64,000 bases of DNA, from NCBI RefSeq assembly GCF_007595705.1, contig NZ_NISY01000006.1:62001-126000 (forward strand). The letters are read 5' to 3'. Shown here piece by piece: positions 57,948 through 64,000 of the stretch. The translations under genes were made by a program, and so were the position numbers. The stretch comes from Streptomyces sp. SAJ15 (GTDB lineage Bacteria > Actinomycetota > Actinomycetes > Streptomycetales > Streptomycetaceae). The notes below the pieces were generated by a model. That model ran no database searches. It had not been told where the DNA came from and worked only from the letters and a program-made list of their open reading frames with translations. Position 1 is the stretch's first letter; each line of letters starts with the position of its first letter.

Positions 57948-58844
57948 ATGGATCCCGAACTCGAAGCATTCATCCCCCTGTTCCCCCGGGCCGACCTGAC
58001 CGACCCGGTCACCGAGCGCGCCGAACTCGCCGACCTGGCAGCCAAGCTGCCCCCTCCGGACACCACGGGAATGGAGATCGAAGACCGTGTGGTGCCCGCC
58101 GATCCGGGCGTGCCGATACGGATCTACCGCCCGCACCAGGCGCGGGGCGCCATCGTCTGGCTGCACGGCGGCGGATTCGTCCTGGGCGACCTGAACACCG
58201 AGCACCCCTGGGCCACCCGGGTCGCGGAGGCATCCGGCGCCGTGGTGGTCTCGGTGGGCTACCGCCTGGCCCCGGAGCATCGGTTCCCGGCCGCCATGGA
58301 CGACGCCTACGCCGTGCTGACCTGGACGGCCGCGCACGCGGCCGAGCTCGGCGTCGACCCGGAGCGGATCGCGGTCGGAGGCCACAGCGCCGGCGCGAAC
58401 CTGGCGGCAGCGGTGGCCCTGCGGGCGCGTGACGAGCAGGGGCCGCCGATCCACTACCAGCTGCTCAACCAGCCCGGGCTCGACGACCGGCAGGAGACAT
58501 GGTCGGCGCGGAACTTCACCGACACCCCCTGGATGCATCGCGACAAGATCACCGCGTCGTGGCGGCACTACCTGGGCACCACCCCCGCCACGCCGTACGC
58601 CGCCCCCGCCCGGGCCGTCGACCTGTCCGGCCTGCCCGCCGCCTACGTCGCCACCGCGGAGTTCGACCCGAACCGCGACGAGGGCATCGACTACGCGCTG
58701 CGCCTGCTCCGGGCGGGGGTCTCGGTCGAACTGCACCAGTGGTCCGGCACCTTCCACGGGTCGCAGGCGATCCTCTCCGCCGAGGTGTCGCGGCGGCAGA
58801 TCGCCGAACTCGGCGCCGCGCTACGCCGCGCCCTGGCCGAGTGA
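57948..58844 (+). CDS. Alpha/beta-hydrolase, hormone-sensitive-lipase (HSL) type esterase
   Basis: A 298-residue protein from ATG 57948 with AGGATGG upstream. The HSL oxyanion motif is WLHGGGFVLGD (residues about 65-75), the nucleophile is in GGHSAGANLAA, and the late acid/base residues follow in the C-terminal part (EFDPNRDEG, GTFHGSQ). It hydrolyses a small ester. The PucR gene is divergent. Confidence 0.9.
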   Translation: MDPELEAFIPLFPRADLTDPVTERAELADLAAKLPPPDTTGMEIEDRVVPADPGVPIRIYRPHQARGAIVWLHGGGFVLGDLNTEHPWATRVAEASGAVVVSVGYRLAPEHRFPAAMDDAYAVLTWTAAHAAELGVDPERIAVGGHSAGANLAAAVALRARDEQGPPIHYQLLNQPGLDDRQETWSARNFTDTPWMHRDKITASWRHYLGTTPATPYAAPARAVDLSGLPAAYVATAEFDPNRDEGIDYALRLLRAGVSVELHQWSGTFHGSQAILSAEVSRRQIAELGAALRRALAE

Positions 58845-58899
58845 AGTGACACAAGCCCTCCGCCCGCGCGGCAGCATGACCGCCCTCGTCGGTCGTCGC

Positions 58900-58930
58900 T
58901 TGACTTGGAGCGCGCTCCAATACCTAGCGT
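58900..58930 (+). promoter_or_regulatory. MerR-type promoter of the aldo/keto reductase
   Basis: TTGACT (58900-58905) and TAGCGT (58925-58930) are separated by 19 bp, the long spacer typical of MerR-activated promoters. The spacer carries the perfect palindrome TTGGAGCGCGCTCCAA (58905-58920). No MerR gene lies in the window. Confidence 0.75.
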
Positions 58931-58967
58931 CATGGGCATACGGTTTCCGAGCCCGGAAGGCAGCGAC

Positions 58968-59954
58968 ATGACCAACGTTCCCACCCGACACCTGGGCGAA
59001 CTGGCGACCTCCGCACAGGGCCTGGGGTGCATGGGTATGAGCCACGGCTACGGCGCCACGGACGACGCGCAGTCGATCGCGACGCTGCGCCACGCCCTCG
59101 ATCTCGGGGTGACCCTCCTGGACACCTCCGACTTCTACGGCGCCGGGCACAACGAGGAGTTGATCGGACGGGCCATCGCCGGGCGCCGCGACGAGGTGGT
59201 GCTCGCCACGAAGTTCGGCTTCGCCAACCGCCTGGGCGAGCCCACCCGGATCCGCGGTGACGCCGCCTACGTGCGGCAGGCGTGCGACGCGTCGCTGCGC
59301 CGACTCGGGGTCGACCACATCGACCTCTACTACCAGCACCGGGTCGATCCGCAGGTGCCGATCGAGGAGACCGTCGGCGCCATGGCCGAACTGGTGAAGG
59401 CCGGGAAGGTCCGACACCTCGGGCTGTCCGAGGCCGGCGCGGGCACCATCCGGCGGGCGCACGCGGTGCACCCGATCGCCGCGCTGCAGAGCGAGTGGTC
59501 GCTGTGGACCCGCGATCTGGAGGTGGAGATCGCCCCGGTCTGCCGTGAGCTCGGCATCGGCCTGGTCCCGTTCTCCCCGCTCGGACGCGGCTTCCTGACC
59601 GGCCGATACGACTCGGTCGAGGGGCTGGAGGAGACCGATGTGCGACGCACCCAGCCGCGTTTCGCCGACGGCAACCTCGAACGCAACCTGGTGATCGTGA
59701 GGAAGCTGAACGAGTTGGCCGCCGCCAAGGGGGTCACCGCCGGCCAGCTCGCCCTGGCCTGGGTGCAGCACCGGGGAGACGACGTGGTGCCGATCCCCGG
59801 CACCCGGCGCCGGCGGTACCTGGAGGAGAACCTCGCGGCCGTGGCCGTCGAGCTGTCCACCGAGGACCTCGCCGCCATCGAGGCCGCCGCCCCCGTCGAG
59901 CAGGTCGCGGGCGGCCGCTACGACGAGACCAGCCTCACCTTCGTCAACCGCTGA
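58968..59954 (+). CDS. Aldo/keto reductase
   Basis: A 328-residue TIM-barrel NADPH oxidoreductase. The AKR motifs are LDTSDFYGAGHNEELIG (Tyr active site), DEVVLATKFGF (Lys), HIDLYYQHRVD (His) and GLSEAGAGTIRRA. ATG 58968 is chosen (GGAAGG upstream); the upstream frame runs into the promoter. Reduces aldehydes or ketones, consistent with MerR control in electrophile stress. Confidence 0.92.
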   Translation: MTNVPTRHLGELATSAQGLGCMGMSHGYGATDDAQSIATLRHALDLGVTLLDTSDFYGAGHNEELIGRAIAGRRDEVVLATKFGFANRLGEPTRIRGDAAYVRQACDASLRRLGVDHIDLYYQHRVDPQVPIEETVGAMAELVKAGKVRHLGLSEAGAGTIRRAHAVHPIAALQSEWSLWTRDLEVEIAPVCRELGIGLVPFSPLGRGFLTGRYDSVEGLEETDVRRTQPRFADGNLERNLVIVRKLNELAAAKGVTAGQLALAWVQHRGDDVVPIPGTRRRRYLEENLAAVAVELSTEDLAAIEAAAPVEQVAGGRYDETSLTFVNR

Positions 59955-60107
59955 GCCCTCCGCGCCGCCCCGCCCCACGCCCGCCATGGCTCTGACCGCG
60001 ATTGCGTGAAAGCCATGACTGGGTGAAGATCCGAGTCCGAAGACGGCTGTGCGGAGGTCCCGGTGTGCCCGGCGGCCTCAGACGAAGCGGATCAGGGGGC
60101 GGTGTCG

Positions 60108-60863
60108 GTGCGGTCGAGGTGCTGGAAGGCGATGAGTGCGGTGGTGGCTGCCGGCGTGTTCCTGGTCTCCGGCTGTTCGGGGCAGGATCCGGTCGACGAC
60201 CCGAAGGGGACGGACAGGGAAGGGCCGTCCGTGACGCCGTCTACGGGGTCGCCGGCTATGGAGTCGCCGTCCGTGACGCCGTCACCCTCAGCGCATCGGC
60301 CGCTGACGGCCGCACGGTTGAAGTCGCTCCTGCTACGGGAGAAGGAGGTGTCGCAGGCCGACAGCGCGCCCGTGCAGGGACCGGTCTCCAGGTACGATCC
60401 ACCGGCCGTGGTGGCGGGCCCGGACTGCCAGGAGGTGTTCGACGCGCTCGTCGCACACGACGCGTCCACGTCCGTGATCCAGGACTTCTGGTGGAAGAAG
60501 GACCGCTGGGGCGCCCGGACGTGGCTGGCCTCGTACAGCGGCACCGAGGCGCAAGCGCAGTTCCAGAGACTCAGGGAGGGGCTCAGGACCTGTAAGGCCC
60601 TGATCGGGGACACCCCCCAGGGGAGGCTCGACTCCCGCGTCACCGTGGTGAAGGCCCCCGCGATCGGTGACGAGACCGTCGCCTTCGATCTGAGCATGAA
60701 GGGCCCGGATCGCACGGTGCTGATCGACCACCACATCCTGGTCCGGGTGGGCGCCCTCACGGTGGACTTCAGCGACCGCGGCACGCTGGGCGAACCCGGG
60801 TTCCCTCTCGACGTGGTGGTCGACAAGCAGATGGACCGGCTCACGCACAGGCCGCGTGTCTGA
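60108..60863 (+). CDS. Putative lipoprotein
   Basis: A 251-residue protein. GTG 60108 with AGGGGG 8 nt upstream gives a lipoprotein signal (basic start, hydrophobic AVVAAGVFLVSGC, lipobox LVSGC with Cys at about residue 24). A Ser/Thr/Pro-rich linker follows, then a globular domain with WWKKDRWGARTWLASYSGTE. The structure resembles sensor-domain lipoproteins of actinomycetes, but no family was recognised. It would be anchored outside the cell membrane. Confidence 0.78.
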   Translation: MRSRCWKAMSAVVAAGVFLVSGCSGQDPVDDPKGTDREGPSVTPSTGSPAMESPSVTPSPSAHRPLTAARLKSLLLREKEVSQADSAPVQGPVSRYDPPAVVAGPDCQEVFDALVAHDASTSVIQDFWWKKDRWGARTWLASYSGTEAQAQFQRLREGLRTCKALIGDTPQGRLDSRVTVVKAPAIGDETVAFDLSMKGPDRTVLIDHHILVRVGALTVDFSDRGTLGEPGFPLDVVVDKQMDRLTHRPRV

Positions 60864-60959
60864 CGTGTCGGACGAGGGTCTGGTACTCGTCGACCAGCCG
60901 GTGGTCGGTGAGAAAGCCGGCCGGCGTGGAGCCGCCGAACCCTCGCACGCCGTCACCCG

Positions 60960-63152
60960 TCACGGCGATCGGCGCATCGCCGTGTACAGCACCCGCAGGG
61001 TCAGGACCGCGCTGACCGCGAGCAGGTTGTAGCCGAGCATCGGGAAGAGGCCGAGGTCCGCGGTGACGTCCGGCCCGCGTCCGGTGCCGAAGACCAGCAT
61101 CATCACCCCCATCATCCCGGTGCCCACCGCCATCAGCGCGACCAGCAACTGATGGAAGAGCCCCGAGAGATAGCGGCGGTCCCGCTCGTCGGCGAGAATC
61201 CGCACACGCATACCGAGGCGGCCCTGCTCCACGGATGAGCTGATGCGTTCGGCGCGGCGCGGCAGTCGGCGCAGCATGGGCAGCAGCGGCAGGATCTCCT
61301 GGGCCACGGTGCGGGTGAGCGAGGTGCCGTCCGCCGTGGGCTCGCCCAGATCCGAGACACCCGTCCAGCGTGCGTACGACTCGGCCGCGCGGGCGGCGAT
61401 CCGGCCGCTCACCCCGCCCGGCCCGCCGTCGCCGCCGGACAGCCGGTCCGTGAGCAGCTCGGTGGCGGTGCGGCGGGCCTCGTCGACCAGGTTGAAGCCG
61501 GGGGAGAGGCGGGTCAGGGTGCCCTCCAGGGTGGCCAGTGCGCGGAAGACGGCGGCGGCCTCCGGCGGGACGGTGAGACCGAAGTGGGTGAGCAGCCGGA
61601 ACAGCGCGGTGAACATCTCGACGTCCGGCTGGGCCGCCGCGCCCAGATGGCGAGCCATGAAGCGGCCCAACTCCCGCTCCAGGAGCAGGGTGTCCAGCTC
61701 CGGCTCCTCGCCGCCGGGGCCGTCCGCGCGCGGGCCGAGCAGCTCGAGCAGCGCATCGCACATCCCAGCCGGGTCACCGCGGTCCACGGCCATCAGCAGA
61801 TGCTGAATGGCGGCCCGCATCACCGGGTCGATCCGCCCCACCGAGCCGAAGTCCAGCAAGCCGACGCGGGCCCCGTCGGCGAGCAGCAGCATGTTGCCGG
61901 GGTGCGGGTCGGCGTGGAAGACGCCGTCGCGCATGATCTGTCGGAGCATCGCGCCCAGCAGGGTGCGGGCCAGCTCCTCGCGGTCCAGCCCGCGCTCGTC
62001 GGCGACCGCCCCGGCACGCTCCAGGGTGACGCCGTCCAGCCACTCCTGGACCAGGACGCGGGCGGAGGAGAGTCGGTGATGGACTCGCGGCACCTTCACC
62101 CGGGCATCGGGCGTGTGTCCGCCGCAGGCCGCCGCGACCGCGTCGGCGTTCCGCGCCTCGATACGGAAGTCCAGCTCCTCGCGCACCGCCACGGCGAAGC
62201 CGTCCGCCAGATCGCGCAGCCCGAAGGCCTGCACGGCGCGGGCGCGGACATGCAGACCCTGCGCTATGGCCAGCACGATGTCGAGATCGCGCTCCACGGA
62301 CTCGCGGACCCCGGGCCGCTGCACCTTCACCGCCACGGTGGTGCCGTCCCGGAGCCGGGCCCGGTGCACCTGCGCGATGGAGGCGGCGGCCAGCGGCTCG
62401 CGGTCGAACTCGGCGAAGACCTGGTCGACCGGCGCGCCCAACTCCTCCAGGAGCACCGCCTCGACCTCGGGCCAGGGCGCCGGCGGCACCTCGTTCTGCA
62501 GCCGGCTCAGCTCGTCGACGATGTGCGGCGGCAGCAGATCGCGCCGGGTGGAGAGCACCTGGCCGAGCTTGATGAACGTACCCCCGCACTCCTCCAGCGC
62601 GAGCCGCAGCGAGCGGGCGGCGTGCAGACCCGCCTCGTCCGGGTGCGCCGCCCGGTCCAGGCTGGCCCGCCCCCGCACATAGCGGCCCAGGTCGTGGCGC
62701 ATGAAGATGCGGCTGATCTGCGAGTAACGGCGGGCGCGGACCAGGCGGCGGCGCAGCCGGCGCAGCCAGCGCACCGGGCGGATCCAGCTGCCGGACGGGA
62801 ACGCCACCTCGATGGCGACGAGTACGGTCATCGCCGCCAGCAGCGACAGCGTCACCCCGACCGTCGACAGGGCCGCCAGACTCCGCTTGTCGTCGATGAG
62901 CGCGCCGAAGGCGTGGAAGGAGGCGAGTCCGGCCAGTCCGGCCGTGAAGGTGCGCAGCAGTCCGACCCGGATGCCCAGCAGACGTCGTGAGCCCACCGAG
63001 ACGCCGACCATGAACAGGGACAGGCTGACCGCCGCGACCACGGCGGCCAGCGGCCAGGTGGCGGCCTTCTCGGCGGCACTCGTGGCGAGGGTGCCGCCCG
63101 CGGGTATCGCGGGGGCCAGGACGAAGGCGGCGTGGGCTGCCAGGTCGGGCAT
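60960..63152 (-). CDS. AarF/UbiB (ABC1) family protein kinase-like protein
   Basis: A 730-residue protein. N-terminal membrane segments span about 32-55 and 95-115. The ABC1 domain shows the KxGQ motif TFIKLGQVLSTRRDLLPP, AASIAQVHRARLRDG, FHADPHPGNMLLL and LLDFGSVG, and two more hydrophobic segments lie at the C-terminus. Family members are atypical kinases/ATPases linked to quinone or lipid homeostasis in membranes. Position and partners give no further clue here. Confidence 0.9.
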   Translation of the reverse strand: MPDLAAHAAFVLAPAIPAGGTLATSAAEKAATWPLAAVVAAVSLSLFMVGVSVGSRRLLGIRVGLLRTFTAGLAGLASFHAFGALIDDKRSLAALSTVGVTLSLLAAMTVLVAIEVAFPSGSWIRPVRWLRRLRRRLVRARRYSQISRIFMRHDLGRYVRGRASLDRAAHPDEAGLHAARSLRLALEECGGTFIKLGQVLSTRRDLLPPHIVDELSRLQNEVPPAPWPEVEAVLLEELGAPVDQVFAEFDREPLAAASIAQVHRARLRDGTTVAVKVQRPGVRESVERDLDIVLAIAQGLHVRARAVQAFGLRDLADGFAVAVREELDFRIEARNADAVAAACGGHTPDARVKVPRVHHRLSSARVLVQEWLDGVTLERAGAVADERGLDREELARTLLGAMLRQIMRDGVFHADPHPGNMLLLADGARVGLLDFGSVGRIDPVMRAAIQHLLMAVDRGDPAGMCDALLELLGPRADGPGGEEPELDTLLLERELGRFMARHLGAAAQPDVEMFTALFRLLTHFGLTVPPEAAAVFRALATLEGTLTRLSPGFNLVDEARRTATELLTDRLSGGDGGPGGVSGRIAARAAESYARWTGVSDLGEPTADGTSLTRTVAQEILPLLPMLRRLPRRAERISSSVEQGRLGMRVRILADERDRRYLSGLFHQLLVALMAVGTGMMGVMMLVFGTGRGPDVTADLGLFPMLGYNLLAVSAVLTLRVLYTAMRRSP

Positions 63153-63341
63153 GGAGCGGTTCCCCTCGGGGGTGGGCGGTTCGATTCCGCGCCGTCACGG
63201 GCGCGGCGATGATCATCGTGACGGCCCGACCCCTGCGAGAGCAACCGGTTGCCGGCGCCTGCCTCCGCCGGCCCGACGCCCCGCCCCGCACGGGTCGCGC
63301 CGGGCGGAGGCGGGGCGCCGCGGAGGGACGCACCCTCACCT

Positions 63342-63785
63342 CTACCGCGTGCCCGCCTCTTCGAGCCGGTACAGCTCGGGCACGGACACCTTGATCGGCT
63401 CTTGCGTGGTGCGAGCGATCACGACGACCGCGGGCTCGTTCGGGTCGGGGTTCTCCTCGCGGTGCGGGACGAACGGCGGGACGAGGAAGAAGTCCCCCGG
63501 ACCGGCGGCGAGTCGTACCTCCCGAGTTCCGTCGTGGTAGACGAACACGGGGTGGCCGCTGACCACATAGATGCCCGCCTCCGAATCGCCGTGATGGTGG
63601 TTGTCCGTCGCGCTCGACGGCGGGTTCTCCACCAGACCCATCCAGAGCTTCCGCGAACCGACGGTGCCGCCGCTGATGGCGGCGTAGCCGTCCAACTCGC
63701 CGGATCGAATGTGGTGGACGCGGTTGTTCAGCGGAGCGTCGTCACCGGGGCGCGGCGCGGTCCCGGCGCCTTCGTACGTGGTCAT
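63342..63785 (-). CDS. Cupin-domain protein
   Basis: A 147-residue protein from ATG 63785 (CAGGAGAGG upstream). Motif 1 is NHHHGDSEAGIYVVSGHPVF and motif 2 is AGPGDFFLVPPFVPHREEN, giving a metal site. Small cupins beside TetR genes are often stress-linked; the reaction is unknown. The upstream palindrome suggests repression by the neighbouring TetR. Confidence 0.83.
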   Translation of the reverse strand: MTTYEGAGTAPRPGDDAPLNNRVHHIRSGELDGYAAISGGTVGSRKLWMGLVENPPSSATDNHHHGDSEAGIYVVSGHPVFVYHDGTREVRLAAGPGDFFLVPPFVPHREENPDPNEPAVVVIARTTQEPIKVSVPELYRLEEAGTR

Positions 63786-63860
63786 CGTGCGGCCTCTCCT
63801 GGTCCTCGGTTGCTTGGGCCGGGACCAGGGTGCGCGCCCACACCGGAGGCGACAACTGTT

Positions 63861-63877
63861 GTTGCCACTATGGCAAC
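63861..63877. promoter_or_regulatory. TetR-type palindrome between cupin and right-hand gene
   Basis: GTTGCCA and TGGCAAC are perfect 7-bp arms 3 bp apart. The ATG of the right-hand ORF lies inside it, so that ORF may be leaderless and autoregulated. Confidence 0.65.
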
Positions 63878-64000
63878 GCATGCCGGCTCGGCGCAGGCGG
63901 AATTGGGATCGGCGGAGGTCGTCGTGTCGCGTGTCCTGCCGGCGGCCGGCCCCGGGGGCAGCAGGGAGGCCGGGAGCAAGCCGAGCGCGGAGAGGCCGGC
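63870..64000 (+). CDS. Start of a possible TetR-family regulator, cut by the window edge
   Basis: An uninterrupted frame of 43 codons begins at ATG 63870 and runs off the window. It ends PSAERP, a sequence often found just before the HTH of TetR proteins. The palindrome overlapping its start and the divergent cupin gene support a regulator. The N-terminal 40 residues are otherwise uninformative. Confidence 0.4.
   Translation, partial: MATHAGSAQAELGSAEVVVSRVLPAAGPGGSREAGSKPSAERP

Overview
The window is very GC-rich, uses actinomycete-style GTG starts and translationally coupled 4-bp gene overlaps, and carries typical streptomycete content: gas-vesicle operon, membrane-linked Ser/Thr kinases, many TetR/PadR/MarR-type regulators next to small oxidoreductases, and a thiopeptide cluster. 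It is best read as a chromosomal accessory region of a Streptomyces or close relative. No rRNA, CRISPR array, transposase or integrase was recognised.

Layout. 1-6859: the end of a DUF5682-type protein, an AraC regulator divergent from an MBL-fold hydrolase, an acetyltransferase preceded by a short leader ORF, and a zinc alcohol dehydrogenase. 7133-10185: a tRNA-like gene with a strong terminator, a MarR C-terminal remnant overlapping the stop of an unusual trypsin-like protease/NUC1 nuclease fusion, and a repeat-containing hypothetical protein. 10253-23198: small oxidoreductases, a methyltransferase, an acyl-CoA dehydrogenase-like enzyme and two-gene regulator/target pairs with clear palindromic operators; a FAD monooxygenase here is broken by an in-frame amber codon. 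23247-25504: LysR regulator divergent from an MFS exporter.

25645-28261 holds the most striking locus: a family-1-like uracil-DNA glycosylase domain fused to an R-S-E ADP-ribosyltransferase domain, divergently transcribed from a macrodomain protein. By analogy to DarT/DarG this looks like a DNA-directed toxin or defence effector with its ADP-ribose-binding or -removing partner; the analogy is inference. 28441-30476 has a secreted TAP-type hydrolase and a SnoaL-like protein. 30707-34231 is a compact gvpO-A-F-G-J-L-S-K gas-vesicle operon. 35187-41771 encodes three tandem kinase-propeller proteins, the middle one a pseudokinase. 41973-45827 contains a SUKH-like protein and a phospholipid trio (acyltransferase, CdsA, CDP-alcohol transferase).

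45972-56622 is a lactazole-type thiopeptide cluster (lazA-B-C-D-E-F) with two precursor genes, twin hairpins between the precursors and lazB, and a near-consensus promoter. LazD/LazE install azoles, LazB with the N-terminal domain of LazF makes dehydroamino acids, the C-terminal domain of LazF oxidises azolines and LazC closes the pyridine macrocycle. The two cores predict macrocycles differing by one residue. 56806-64000 has a PucR regulator, an esterase, a MerR-type-promoter aldo/keto reductase, a lipoprotein, an AarF/UbiB kinase, a cupin protein and the start of a possible TetR gene. A recurring oddity is the expansion of short in-frame tandem repeats in linkers and tails of many proteins.
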